Shown: positions 1 through 7,943, counted from the stretch's first letter. The stretch is 64,000 nucleotides of DNA from Firmicutes bacterium TM09-10 (GCA_003481005.1 QUKC01000009.1:1-64000); one strand, 5' to 3'. The notes: a model not told the origin generated them from the sequence alone. Numbers and translations: made by a program.

Positions 1-41
1 GAAGCAGGAAGCCCATTGGCTTAAGACAATGGGTAGTTCAC
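1..41 (+). mobile_element. Right end of an IS200/IS605-type (TnpB) element
   Basis: The first 41 bases carry a hairpin (CCCATTG at 12-18 pairing with CAATGGG at 27-33) followed by GGGTAGTTCAC. Known: IS605/IS1341-type elements of Bacillota end this way, with a subterminal hairpin that also forms the 3' end of the TnpB omega-RNA scaffold. The transposase and TnpB genes would lie left of the window. Bases from 42 onward would be the flanking target and, if TnpB is active, the guide. Recognised from memory of the end sequence, with no search. Confidence 0.6.
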
Positions 42-50
42 GAATATAAT
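21..50 (+). promoter_or_regulatory. Possible hybrid promoter spanning the IS end
   Basis: TTAAGA (21-26, inside the IS end) and a perfect TATAAT (45-50, outside) are 18 bp apart and read toward the XRE gene at 117. If real, the insertion supplied the -35 box. Weak evidence. Confidence 0.3.
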
Positions 51-116
51 CTAAATCCGTTTGAAAGCTTGACTGCACGCCAATATTGACGTATGCTGAA
101 AGCGGAGGATAATGCT

Positions 117-392
117 ATGGTTGATATCAAAGAGTGGCGACAAGAGTTCGGTATCACGCAGCAGGCTTTGGCTAAAGCTTCTGGATTGGATGTGCGATGG
201 ATTCAAAAGGTAGAAGCAGGAGACATAGACATCATGAATGTAACTGTGAAGAGATTTACCCTTTTGATGAAAGGAATCAGCAGCTTGTCGGAGCAGTCGA
301 ACAATCCCTGTAAGATGCAGAATCAAGTGAAGACGATAAACGGAACCTATAAAATGGTTTCTGAACTTTTGAAATGGGAGGAATTGGCATGA
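117..392 (+). CDS. XRE-family helix-turn-helix regulator
   Basis: A 91-aa protein with a lambda-repressor-like HTH near its N-terminus (EFGITQQALAKASGLD, then RWIQKVEAG for the recognition region). The tail after about residue 55 has no recognisable domain. The ATG at 117 was chosen because GGAGG lies eight bases upstream; an in-frame ATG at 93 has none. Its stop overlaps the next start (ATGA), so it leads a four-gene operon and probably autoregulates it. Such small XRE proteins often act as antitoxins or cassette regulators, which is inference here. Confidence 0.75.
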   Translation: MVDIKEWRQEFGITQQALAKASGLDVRWIQKVEAGDIDIMNVTVKRFTLLMKGISSLSEQSNNPCKMQNQVKTINGTYKMVSELLKWEELA

Positions 393-661
393 GCGGAGTG
401 GCAACTCTTAGCAATGAGAAAAACTATACCGTGTTCCAGTTCGAAAACCATGTGATCCGATTTATTGCTCCGTATTCGTTGGAGCGATATATAGCTGTGA
501 AGGAGTGGGACAACGGATACCTTGTTGTTATGGCAAAGTATAAGCACAACGATAAACTGGAAGAAGAATATATTGACTTAGTTCCGATTCTCCAGAATCT
601 GTATTTAGATGTAGATAAGTTTTTGAATCCGATCAAAGCAGTGGAGGTAGCAAATGGTTGA
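389..661 (+). CDS. Small conserved protein, DUF7724-like
   Basis: A 90-aa acidic, aromatic-rich protein without signal peptide or membrane segment. I recall it as a Lachnospiraceae small-protein family found beside XRE genes (DUF7724 in my memory); no function is known to me. The start at 389 has GGGAGG seven bases upstream and overlaps the XRE stop by four bases; ATG 374 lacks this. The next gene starts within its last codons, so the cassette is translationally coupled. Confidence 0.6.
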   Translation: MSGVATLSNEKNYTVFQFENHVIRFIAPYSLERYIAVKEWDNGYLVVMAKYKHNDKLEEEYIDLVPILQNLYLDVDKFLNPIKAVEVANG

Positions 662-875
662 TGTGAAGCAAGTTGCGGATGCAGCGGACATGATTGTAAA
701 TGGTTATGCATTTACCCGTTGCGCAGAGGGATTCCGTGTTTTAAATCTGAATCGTCCTGACCGGGCTGTGGTGTTTTCAAATGACGGTAAGGTTTTAGAA
801 ACCAGTATGGACGATATTGAGGTTCGAATCGCAGGTGACTATCTGGAAAAGAACCGGAAGTTCATGGAGGACTAA
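654..875 (+). CDS. Small conserved protein, DUF7723-like
   Basis: A 73-aa protein beginning 8 bp inside the previous gene, with GGAGG upstream. It has a short helical N-terminus (VADAADMIVNGYAFTRCAEG) then a beta-rich stretch, and no cysteine pair or membrane segment. I associate it with the same cassette family (DUF7723) but cannot assign a function. It may work as a complex with its neighbours, since all four genes are overlapped or nearly so. Confidence 0.55.
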   Translation: MVDVKQVADAADMIVNGYAFTRCAEGFRVLNLNRPDRAVVFSNDGKVLETSMDDIEVRIAGDYLEKNRKFMED

Positions 876-876
876 G

Positions 877-1161
877 ATGCCGAAGTATTATGAATACAAA
901 ATCGCAGGGTATTACCTTTACTTTACATCTTACTATGTCATCGAGTGTATGCATGTGCACGCCAGCGACCGTAAACTGACGGAAATTGGATCCGCAAAGT
1001 TCTTTGTAAAGGATAACGGGGACACACTGGTGCAGAACCGTGGAATTTTGAATGATAGAGAAATTCGAAAAATTCAAGAATTCATTAAGCAGAATTATCA
1101 GGAAATGTACCTGAAATGGTCAGAATATAGTCAGGAAGGATTCTACGAGAAGAATATTTGA
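877..1161 (+). CDS. DUF4160-like small protein
   Basis: A 94-aa protein starting one base after the previous stop. The segment YYVIECMHVHASD is the hallmark I recognise from DUF4160-type proteins, where the two histidines sit in a conserved HVHA-type motif. DUF4160 genes commonly pair with small HTH or DUF2442 genes and are suspected parts of toxin-antitoxin modules; that role is inference. The remainder (ILNDREIRKIQEFIKQNY) is a helical tail typical of the family. Last gene of the XRE cassette. Confidence 0.6.
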   Translation: MPKYYEYKIAGYYLYFTSYYVIECMHVHASDRKLTEIGSAKFFVKDNGDTLVQNRGILNDREIRKIQEFIKQNYQEMYLKWSEYSQEGFYEKNI

Positions 1162-1336
1162 AACAACTGGTGAATACTACGGTTCAAATGGTTCTTCCGC
1201 AATTATCCGTTCCTATCTTCCTATATTGACTAAAATGTAGTACAACCAGCGTAGCAAGGTGTTTTTGTTGGCAGTCTGGCTGTGATCCCGCTGCAGCTGT
1301 TTCGCTCTGAAAACAACGCATGGAAGGCATCTGGTA
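1162..1336. other. Intergenic stretch, nothing recognised
   Basis: The gap between the XRE cassette and a degenerate ORF shows no clear promoter, hairpin or coding signal. Confidence 0.4.
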
Positions 1337-1567
1337 GAATTAAAGAGGGAATTGAATAAGGCCGTTGGATATAAGGGAATACAGCTTGTAACAATCAGCA
1401 GGCCAACTGCGTATGGCGAGTACGCGAAGGAGCTGTGGATTGACAGACGGGAAAAGCGTAAAAGTCTGGACCGGCAGGGGACGGTGTGCTGCGCCTGGGA
1501 AAAGACCGCCTTTGAGGAAGTCCTGAAAGTCGGGATGCGGCTGATGGTGGAAGTTCTTGACGTATAG
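1337..1567 (+). pseudogene. Truncated small-protein remnant (DUF6718-like)
   Basis: Reading from 1337 gives ELKRELNKAVGYKGIQLVT followed by ISRPTAYGEYA, which resembles the middle of a small Lachnospiraceae family I remember as DUF6718. After that the sequence stops resembling the family and there is no upstream start or ribosome site, so this looks like a fragment whose end comes from other DNA. Recognition is from memory only. Confidence 0.35.
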
Positions 1568-1607
1568 TTTATGACGAAAATAAAATGAACCCCTGAAGTT
1601 CAAAAAA

Positions 1608-1631
1608 GCCCTCGCTTGTTGCGGCGAGGGC
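1608..1631 (-). terminator. Intrinsic terminator for the minus-strand operon
   Basis: GCCCTCGC (1608-1615) pairs with GCGAGGGC (1624-1631). Read on the minus strand it is followed by six T just after the stop of the gene at 1640-1831. Confidence 0.8.
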
Positions 1632-1639
1632 GTGTGTTC

Positions 1640-1831
1640 TTATTTTTCAGGCTTTTCAGCGTTTTTCTTCTTCGGCGCAATTTTGTGACCGGAGTAGATT
1701 GCCATGCCCATGCAGATCAGAGAGCCGCAAGCGAAATACTTGTGAGCCTGCATCAGTTTCTTGTAGCCCGTGTAGAAGCATCCTGCCATGCAGGCAAGTG
1801 CTCCGAGTGACCAATATTTATGTGCTTTCAT
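1640..1831 (-). CDS. DUF6219-like small membrane protein
   Basis: A 63-aa protein with two similar hydrophobic halves, each beginning with a HKY motif (HKYWSLGALACMAGCFYTG and HKYFACGSLICMGMAIYSG), then a lysine-rich tail. The internal duplication suggests two membrane hairpins or a two-helix membrane protein. I recall this layout as the DUF6219 family of Lachnospiraceae mobile regions; function unknown. It is the last gene of a minus-strand operon ending at the terminator at 1608-1631, with GGGAGG upstream of the start. Confidence 0.6.
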   Translation of the reverse strand: MKAHKYWSLGALACMAGCFYTGYKKLMQAHKYFACGSLICMGMAIYSGHKIAPKKKNAEKPEK

Positions 1832-1851
1832 TTTGTGTATCCTCCCTTTTT

Positions 1852-2100
1852 CTATATATTTTCTCCTGATAGGAGAGTGCTATTCTCTTTATCTTCCGCC
1901 TGTATTCTGAGAAGTTCATTTATCTCTTTGTTACTCGCCGGCCGTACTGCTGGTTTCTCTTTATAGGTCTGTGCGCCACAATCTGGGCAGCGGTCAGGCG
2001 GATTTTTAGCGAAGAAGCAGTAATGGCAGGCATACCGGCTTGGCAGCATCTGAGAGCGCATCAGGGCTGGCTGATTCGCTCCGAGGACCATAACCTTCAT
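1852..2100 (-). CDS. Small zinc-ribbon protein
   Basis: An 82-aa protein with two CxxC pairs (CHYC and CPDC) in its first half, enough for one zinc ribbon, and a polar helical C-terminus (NKEINELLRIQAEDKEN). The start at 2100 follows GGGGA; an ATG four codons earlier is possible. No family is recognised beyond the zinc ribbon. It lies 20 bp before the DUF6219-like gene in the same operon and probably acts as a nucleic-acid or protein-binding adaptor, which is inference. Confidence 0.55.
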   Translation of the reverse strand: MKVMVLGANQPALMRSQMLPSRYACHYCFFAKNPPDRCPDCGAQTYKEKPAVRPASNKEINELLRIQAEDKENSTLLSGENI

Positions 2101-2149
2101 GGAATTCCCCATACTTTTTGTATTCTATACGGATATGCTGGGAAATGTT

Positions 2150-2353
2150 CTATATGCGCCGCTCGTCGATGATGCTTATGTCAAAACCATGATCTTCCAG
2201 AATCTTTCTTGAAGATTCAACGGCTTTGTATACGGTCATGAAGAGCTCCTTGAACTCTTTGGTAAGAGTGATCCTTGTCTCAGTAACACTGTAGATGTAA
2301 GGGTTTTGGCGAAGTAATTGTTGTTGTCCCTCTGTGAATAGTTTTCTGCCCAT
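2150..2353 (-). CDS. HTH-domain protein of the orphan-transposase type
   Basis: A 67-aa protein beginning MGRKLFTEGQQQLLRQNPYI, with a predicted helical region ending in ILEDHGFDISIIDERRI. It resembles the first small ORF of some IS3-like elements or free-standing HTH proteins in Lachnospiraceae, where the second transposase ORF is missing. No DDE transposase follows, so it is either a solitary regulator or an insertion-sequence remnant. First gene of the minus-strand trio. Confidence 0.5.
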   Translation of the reverse strand: MGRKLFTEGQQQLLRQNPYIYSVTETRITLTKEFKELFMTVYKAVESSRKILEDHGFDISIIDERRI

Positions 2354-2564
2354 GAAAATCCTCCATCTCTGTAACTAGAATATCACATCTGGAAGGATGT
2401 GTCCAAGAAAATAATGCAGATATGGGCAGAATCCGGAAAATCGGCTCTGCCAATTTACAACTATTCACAAATCTTATATCGATTTTTAACGTTTACACAA
2501 AACTTGTAATCCAACTGCAGAAATGGAATGCGACCGTTTTGCTCCGCAAATCCGGCCGTTTAGC
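2354..2564. other. Divergent intergenic region
   Basis: This AT-rich gap should hold the promoter of the minus-strand trio. A local near-repeat occurs around 2533-2571 (CCGTTTTGCTCCGCAAAT, then CCGTTTAGCTTCGCAATAT). No confident promoter is assigned. Confidence 0.4.
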
Positions 2565-2697
2565 TTCGCAATATGCAGCGGATGATAAGCTTGATAAGGT
2601 TCTTGAAAATCCGCAGGTGATTAAGACACCAGTGGTTAGAAATGGTAAGCAATCACCCCTGGGTTATCTGCCGGATGTTTGGAAAAACTGGAATTAG
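2565..2697 (+). pseudogene. ArsC/glutaredoxin-like C-terminal remnant
   Basis: The reading frame gives DDKLDKVLENPQVIKTPVVR, then NGKQSPLGYLPDVWKNW and a stop. The patterns KTPVVRNG and GYLPDVWK match the C-terminus of ArsC-like thioredoxin-fold proteins. The N-terminal half with the active cysteine is absent and no start site is visible. It lies 11 bp before the deformylase gene, so the two were probably once an operon and the first gene was mostly deleted. Confidence 0.45.
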
Positions 2698-2708
2698 AGG
2701 ATAAGAAT

Positions 2709-3119
2709 ATGGTAAAAAAAATTATGCGGAACCCATTGTTTCTCACTCAGAAATCTACAGATGCAACGGAGGCAGACCAACAGGTAATTACAGATCTGCT
2801 TGATACATTAAGGGCAAATCTGGATCATTGTGTTGGTATGGCAGCCAATATGATCGGTGTAAAGAAAAATATCATTGTGGTGGCAGCAGGCCCATTTCAA
2901 TTTGCTATGGTAAATCCAGTTATTACAAAGAAGACCGGAGCATTTCAGACAGAGGAGGGATGCCTCTCTCTGGAAGGGGTGCGTCCGTGTACAAGATATA
3001 AAGAAATTGAAGTAGATTATTTGGATGCTAATTTCAAGAAGCAGCACGGCAAATATTCCGGTTGGACTGCACAGATCATTCAACACGAAATAGATCATTG
3101 TAATGGAGTTGTAATATGA
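2709..3119 (+). CDS. def: Peptide deformylase-like protein
   Basis: A 136-aa metallohydrolase of the polypeptide deformylase family, which removes the formyl group from nascent chains. Motif 2 (EGCLS) and motif 3 (HEIDH) supply the Cys and two His metal ligands and the catalytic Glu. Motif 1 reads VGMAANMIG, so the usual Gln of GxGxAAxQ is Met. It is shorter than housekeeping deformylases (about 150-190 aa). The ATG at 2709 is preferred to an upstream ATG at 2679 that lies inside the ArsC-like remnant. The stop overlaps the next start (ATGA). It is probably an accessory deformylase or a relative acting on another formyl or acyl substrate. Confidence 0.8.
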   Translation: MVKKIMRNPLFLTQKSTDATEADQQVITDLLDTLRANLDHCVGMAANMIGVKKNIIVVAAGPFQFAMVNPVITKKTGAFQTEEGCLSLEGVRPCTRYKEIEVDYLDANFKKQHGKYSGWTAQIIQHEIDHCNGVVI

Positions 3120-3376
3120 AACCTAAGTCGCCTAAGAGCCTGGAACTATATGACATTATGATAAAACGGGGATATCCAGCGGAGTTTTGCGATCAGATAA
3201 CGAAAAATCTTAACACCGACTGGACAGCCGGACGGATGATGGGTTATTTGTCCCATTACAAAAAGCTGCCGCTTGAGGAAATTGTAGATGAAATGCTTGC
3301 AATACTAAGTGATCGCAACAGAATTATGCAGAAACATGATCTGGAAGAAACGAATGCCAGATGGAATGAATATTGA
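3116..3376 (+). CDS. Hypothetical protein coupled to the deformylase
   Basis: An 86-aa soluble, mostly helical protein (KSLELYDIMIKRGYPAEFCD, then TAGRMMGYLSHYKKLPLEE). Its start overlaps the deformylase stop by four bases, so it is co-translated. I do not recognise a family. Its length and helical pattern would suit a small binding partner or regulator, but nothing in the sequence proves this. Confidence 0.6.
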   Translation: MKPKSPKSLELYDIMIKRGYPAEFCDQITKNLNTDWTAGRMMGYLSHYKKLPLEEIVDEMLAILSDRNRIMQKHDLEETNARWNEY

Positions 3377-3520
3377 AGTTCCACTTGTTTTGTAATAGAA
3401 TATCATTACGAAAAAACGTACAGATGCACGGAAATGGGGAGTGTAAAAATTAGATAGCGAAGGACAGAACCTGTGTTTCGTGACGCATTGGTGTCTTTCA
3501 CAGAAAGAAGGGGTATATTT

Positions 3521-5683
3521 ATGGAAATACATGAATTACAGCAATTGCTGTCAGAAATGTCATTACAGGAAAAAATAGGACAGATGGTGCAGCTCACTGG
3601 TGTATACTTCGATAAAGAGGCGGTACTCACAGGTGTTGTTGGGGAACAGTTACCACCGGAATGGATTATTCAATATGCCGGTTCAGTGCTTGGAGTGATT
3701 GGAAAAGATAAAATTTATGATATCCAGAGCAGATATATGGAACAGCATCCCCATCATATTCCGCTTATCTTTATGGCAGATGTTATCCATGGATGTCGGA
3801 CAATTTATCCGATTCCATTGGGGCAGGCGTGTTCCTTTCATCCGGAACTGGTGTCTGAGGCGGCTTCTATAGCTGCCTTGGAGGCATCTTCAGAAGGGCT
3901 CAGGGCAACATTTTCTCCTATGATTGATGTTTCAAGAGATCCAAGATGGGGAAGGATAATGGAATCCTTTGGAGAAGATCCATATGTAAACGGGATCATG
4001 GGAAAAGCAATGGTAGATGGCTATCAGCAGAAAGCTGATACCAGAATAGCGGCATGCCTAAAGCATTTTGCAGGTTATGGGGCAGTGAATGCGGGAAGGG
4101 ATTATAATGATGTTGAAATATCCCAGCGGACATTTCTGGAACAGTATGTAAAACCTTTCCGTATGGCACTAAAAGCAAAGCCAGCTATGGTCATGACAGC
4201 TTTTAATGCGATTGACCGTAAACCGATAAGCGGAAATAAGGAACTTCTTAAAGGGCTTCTGCGGGATAAGGAAGGATTTGAGGGAACTGTAATTTCAGAT
4301 TGGGGCTCCATAGGCCAGCTGGAAGAACAGGGAGTGGCAGCAGATATGGAAGAAGCAGCAATCCAGGCTTCAGAAGCCGGTGTAGACATTGATATGATGA
4401 GTCCTGCTTATATGCTGTATCTTGAGAAACTTGTAGAAAGTGGCAAAATCCCGGAAGCGCTTGTTGATGAAAGTGCATTCAGGGTCCTGATGATGAAAAA
4501 TCAGCTGGGGCTTTTTGAAAATCCGTTTGCCGGTCTTGGAAAGAGTGGAAAACTGACTCAGCATAACCGGGAAAAGGCATATCAGATGGCTGGCGAAAGC
4601 TGTGTCCTTTTGAAAAATGAAAAAAAGATACTTCCATTAAGCGTAAAAAAGAAAGTTATCTGGGCAGGGCCTTATACAGCGTCAAGAGAATTCTTAAGCC
4701 GCTGGTCAATTTTTGGAGAACATGAGTCAGTTGAAACAATAGAAGAAGTTTTACAAAAAAAGCAGATAGAAGCAGAATGTATTACAGGATGCAATATTCT
4801 TTCTGATGCAGAGTGTAAGGTATGGCAGGTGGAACAGGAATTGTCTGACAAGCCAAGGGATGAGCAGTGGCTGGAAACGATAACCCGGGAAGATACGGTT
4901 GTATGTGTACTGGGTGAACATGAATCCCAGTCAGGAGAGGCTGCCAGCAGGGCGTTCCTGACTTTGCCGGAAGAGCAGCAGGTGTTATTTGAAAAAATAG
5001 CAGAACGTACAAGTAATATCGTGACTGTGGTAATTGCAGGAAGACCATTGGATCTGCGGAGGATATCAGAAAAATCCAAGGCTGTCATTATGGCATGGAG
5101 ACCAGGAACTATGGGAGCTGAAGCAATCGTAGATATTGTGTATGGCAGAATAAATCCTTCCGGCAAATTATCTGTGAGTATTCCATGGTGTGTGGGACAG
5201 GTGCCCATAAGCTACTGGGATGTAAAAACCGGACATATTCTTACAGAAGATAATTCAGAAAACCGTTTCACCAGCAGATATATGGATATCCCGAATACGC
5301 CGTTATATCCATTCGGTTATGGATTGTCTTATACAGAGTTTGATATTTCGGACATTGATGTGCAGATAGGACAGGATAAAAAAGTACATGTACATTGTAA
5401 TGTGTGCAATACGGGGAATGTTGCGGGGGCAGAAGTAGTCCAGTGTTATTATGAAACATTATATGCATCTGTAGTACGTCCGAAGAAAGAGCTTATCCGT
5501 TTCCGGAAGGTTTTCCTGGAGCCGGGGGAGAAGAAGGATGTAGATTTCTTTATTGACCAGGAAGAATTCTCATATTATGGCAAAAACATGGAAACCGTCA
5601 GCAACGGAATGAAACTGCGTATCAGTATTGGAAACAGTAGTGACCACCTTGTTTCTGAGAACATTAGGATTGTTGGGGGATGA
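3521..5683 (+). CDS. Glycoside hydrolase family 3 beta-glucosidase
   Basis: A 720-aa cytoplasmic enzyme (no signal peptide) with the three-part GH3 architecture: an N-terminal barrel with FSPMIDVSRDPRWGR and KHFAGYGA, the nucleophile Asp in VISDWGS near residue 260, an alpha/beta domain (GESCVLLKNEKKILPL, then GEHESQSGEAASRA with the likely acid/base Glu), and a C-terminal fibronectin-like domain (YPFGYGLSYTEF). It should release terminal beta-linked sugars from oligosaccharides already imported. The start at 3521 has a good ribosome site; the ORF extends upstream without one. No transporter is adjacent. Confidence 0.93.
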   Translation: MEIHELQQLLSEMSLQEKIGQMVQLTGVYFDKEAVLTGVVGEQLPPEWIIQYAGSVLGVIGKDKIYDIQSRYMEQHPHHIPLIFMADVIHGCRTIYPIPLGQACSFHPELVSEAASIAALEASSEGLRATFSPMIDVSRDPRWGRIMESFGEDPYVNGIMGKAMVDGYQQKADTRIAACLKHFAGYGAVNAGRDYNDVEISQRTFLEQYVKPFRMALKAKPAMVMTAFNAIDRKPISGNKELLKGLLRDKEGFEGTVISDWGSIGQLEEQGVAADMEEAAIQASEAGVDIDMMSPAYMLYLEKLVESGKIPEALVDESAFRVLMMKNQLGLFENPFAGLGKSGKLTQHNREKAYQMAGESCVLLKNEKKILPLSVKKKVIWAGPYTASREFLSRWSIFGEHESVETIEEVLQKKQIEAECITGCNILSDAECKVWQVEQELSDKPRDEQWLETITREDTVVCVLGEHESQSGEAASRAFLTLPEEQQVLFEKIAERTSNIVTVVIAGRPLDLRRISEKSKAVIMAWRPGTMGAEAIVDIVYGRINPSGKLSVSIPWCVGQVPISYWDVKTGHILTEDNSENRFTSRYMDIPNTPLYPFGYGLSYTEFDISDIDVQIGQDKKVHVHCNVCNTGNVAGAEVVQCYYETLYASVVRPKKELIRFRKVFLEPGEKKDVDFFIDQEEFSYYGKNMETVSNGMKLRISIGNSSDHLVSENIRIVGG

Positions 5684-5697
5684 CCCCATAAACAGTG

Positions 5698-5749
5698 CCT
5701 GACCCCAGTCAAAAAAGTTTAGTACGGAACTTTTTTGACTGGGGTCAGG
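5698..5749. repeat. 22-bp perfect inverted repeat
   Basis: Arms 5698-5719 and 5728-5749 are perfect complements around an 8-nt loop. Their core is TGACCCCAGTCAAAAAAGT. It sits between two convergent genes and could terminate both. The TGACCCCA core and the partial copy just upstream (about 5681-5688) also resemble REP-like elements. Confidence 0.7.
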
Positions 5750-5757
5750 AGATCAGA

Positions 5758-6942
5758 CTATGAGCATTCAAGCCACTGCTTATATTCTTCTAATCTCTTG
5801 ATATATTCATCAAACTCAGGAACCGTAAAATCAACTTCTTTGAATCTTACAGGATAAATAATTCCCTTGTTAATCAGCTGCGCTCTGATCGTAGAAATTG
5901 AGCTGACGCTCTTTTTCATATTTTGTGCAACGTTCGAAATAGTACACGGCAAATCTCCGCATTTCACCATCGCAAATATGAATTTTTTATCACTTTCGGA
6001 GCATCGTTCATATCTCGATTTGAAGAAACCGTCATCCAAGACTTTTAAAAATTCTGTCTTGCAACGATCAACATCGTTTCCGTCTATTACATCCGAATTC
6101 GTTCTTTCATACACGATCTGACAGAGCTGCTGTAGGAAAAATGGATAGCCACCAGTTGCCTCAACGATTTTGTCAATAGCCTCTTTTGTGTACGAGACAG
6201 ACATCTTTTTTACAGGTTCTTCAATTGCCTTTTTTGATTGATCATATGTCAACGATCCGATCTGCTTATAAAAAAACAACCTTTCAGAATAGGATTTTTC
6301 GTCAGAAAGCATTTTATATATCTTCGGAAGTCCTGCGCCAACGATCATAACCGGATAGCCCAGCTGATTTGTCCTGTGCAACGCAGCTATGAGGGAACCA
6401 AGCTGATCCTGTTTCATATATTGTATTTCGTCTATAAAGAAACAAATTGGAGTTTCCGTTTTCTGCGCTGTTTCTCCTATTGTCGTAAAAACTTCGGTCA
6501 AACTTTGCGTCAGATTTTTCGACACATACAACTCTCGATCCTGCAGCGAAAAAGAAAATGTGCTGTCTTCTGGGTTAAACGATATAACCAGCGATTTGAT
6601 TGCTTCCAAAGGTTTCTGTACCAGATGCTTAAATTTCTCTTTCGTGCTTACTTTTCGTAAGAAAGCCTGTGAACATTCTGCGATTTGGGAAATAAAATCA
6701 TTTCTCTCTTCAATTTCGATATGCTTACAAAAAATTCCAAGATCTTCCGCTATACTTTGCAATTTATTTATTAAAACTGTTTTCCCAACACCTCGCAGCC
6801 CACTAAATATAATAGACTGCGTTGGAATATTCAACGTCAACGCTGAAAACATCTGTTCAACATTCTTGATATCTTCATCTCTTCCCGCAATGTACGCAGG
6901 CATCAATCCGGCTCCTGGTCTATAAGGATTTATTTTAAACAT
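5758..6942 (-). CDS. AAA-type ATPase of the archaeal-like NTPase group
   Basis: A 394-aa protein with Walker A (GLRGVGKTVLINKL), Walker B with ICFFIDEIQYM, and a C-terminal winged-helix-like part (TISNVAQNMKKSVSSISTIR). It has no membrane segment. This is an ORC/AAA_16-like ATPase design common in mobile or defence-associated islands of Bacillota, where substrates are mostly unknown. GGAGGTG precedes the ATG at 6942. Codon use is AT-rich compared with the flanking genes, and a 22-bp inverted repeat marks the downstream side, so horizontal acquisition is likely. Confidence 0.7.
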   Translation of the reverse strand: MFKINPYRPGAGLMPAYIAGRDEDIKNVEQMFSALTLNIPTQSIIFSGLRGVGKTVLINKLQSIAEDLGIFCKHIEIEERNDFISQIAECSQAFLRKVSTKEKFKHLVQKPLEAIKSLVISFNPEDSTFSFSLQDRELYVSKNLTQSLTEVFTTIGETAQKTETPICFFIDEIQYMKQDQLGSLIAALHRTNQLGYPVMIVGAGLPKIYKMLSDEKSYSERLFFYKQIGSLTYDQSKKAIEEPVKKMSVSYTKEAIDKIVEATGGYPFFLQQLCQIVYERTNSDVIDGNDVDRCKTEFLKVLDDGFFKSRYERCSESDKKFIFAMVKCGDLPCTISNVAQNMKKSVSSISTIRAQLINKGIIYPVRFKEVDFTVPEFDEYIKRLEEYKQWLECS

Positions 6943-7154
6943 CTTTTTGCACCTCCGTTCTTTATTGTATTTTAACACGTCGTTCCGAGCACTTCAACAT
7001 ATTTACGCTTTCTACCGCACTTCACCGCAAAAAAGAGCCTATAAGTATCTATAAGATGCGGATAAACCCATCCGGTGGATCACCATTCGGGATCACCATC
7101 CGGTGACTGACCCAGGGAAAAAGGATAAGGGGAATGATTTGCAGAAACAGGATT
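6943..7154. other. Intergenic region with short repeats
   Basis: It contains a tandem CTATAAG pair (about 7030-7046) and three related segments, CATCCGGTGGATCACC, ATTCGGGATCACC and ATCCGGTGACTGACCC (about 7068-7113). These look like a relic of mobile DNA. No gene is seen. Confidence 0.4.
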
Positions 7155-7193
7155 AAAAATCTCCATTGGTTTTGTCAACCAATGGAGATTTTT
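7155..7193 (-). terminator. Strong intrinsic terminator
   Basis: A 17-bp perfect stem (7155-7171 with 7177-7193), 5-nt loop and T tract. It ends the creatininase-family gene on the minus strand and could also work on the plus strand. Confidence 0.85.
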
Positions 7194-7943
7194 TCAGTTC
7201 TGTCTGTCTTTTATTTCTTTATACTCTTTTTCAATACCTGAAATTAATGTTTTCATTGTATACTCCAGGATTTCGTTACCGAATGCCGCAGAAGAATCTC
7301 TGACAGGGTGGCGTCCTGCGATTCCAATCAGATTGCTTTCATCTTCTTTTACCTGTCCAAAGTCAACCAGATCCGGGCGCACAGCCATAACGATAGAAGT
7401 CTCATTCGCTCCGGCATGGTCATTCTGATATTTCAACTTCTCATCTTCCGCATATGTCCAGGCCGTAAAAATACGCAGACCATATTTTTCTTCTGCTTCT
7501 TCTGTCAGTTCCTGAAATGCATGGATTGACGGTCCATGTCCATGTCCGACGACAATACGCACCCCCGCTCTGGAAAGCTGGGCAAAAATACTGCGCAGAT
7601 AGTCCTGAAACAGTTCTTTTTCCAGCCAGTAAGCACTGCCTTTCAGCTGCTGGACGTAATAGGTATGCAGTGCGCCCTCGGTATTGATATCCATTCCATA
7701 AAATGACTTTTCATGGTCATGAAATACACGGTCAGGACCCATAAAGAGTATTGGAAGTACCACACCGCCAACTTTTTCCGCTACCCGGACAAACAGTTCT
7801 TTTGACTGGATTCCATCGGCTCCAAGAGGCATATGCGGACCATGCCATTCTAATGTACCAAGAGGCAGATATGCAACCGGCATCTCCTGCATTCTCTGGA
7901 CAAATTCTTCTGGAAGCAACTCTTCGTATAATACTTTTTTCAT
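7194..7943 (-). CDS. Creatininase-family amidohydrolase
   Basis: A 249-aa protein of the creatininase/formamidase fold, which uses two divalent metals to open cyclic or acyclic amides. The signature LGTLEWHGPHMPLGADG carries the Glu, His and Asp ligands; VGHGHGPS and NDHAGANETS are the further family blocks. Real substrates include creatinine, cofactor-biosynthesis formamides and others, and cannot be read from sequence. The start at 7943 has AAAGGAGAT upstream. It is a single-gene transcription unit with its own terminator. Confidence 0.85.
   Translation of the reverse strand: MKKVLYEELLPEEFVQRMQEMPVAYLPLGTLEWHGPHMPLGADGIQSKELFVRVAEKVGGVVLPILFMGPDRVFHDHEKSFYGMDINTEGALHTYYVQQLKGSAYWLEKELFQDYLRSIFAQLSRAGVRIVVGHGHGPSIHAFQELTEEAEEKYGLRIFTAWTYAEDEKLKYQNDHAGANETSIVMAVRPDLVDFGQVKEDESNLIGIAGRHPVRDSSAAFGNEILEYTMKTLISGIEKEYKEIKDRQN

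Noticed and set aside
1352..1567. Complete small gene of 71 codons
   Set aside because: No ribosome site, homology to a remembered family only in the first 30 residues and beginning upstream of any start, so it was treated as a remnant.
7068..7113. Possible insertion-sequence end with ATCACC repeats
   Set aside because: No transposase, no matching second end and no target duplication could be seen; kept only as a note on the intergenic region.
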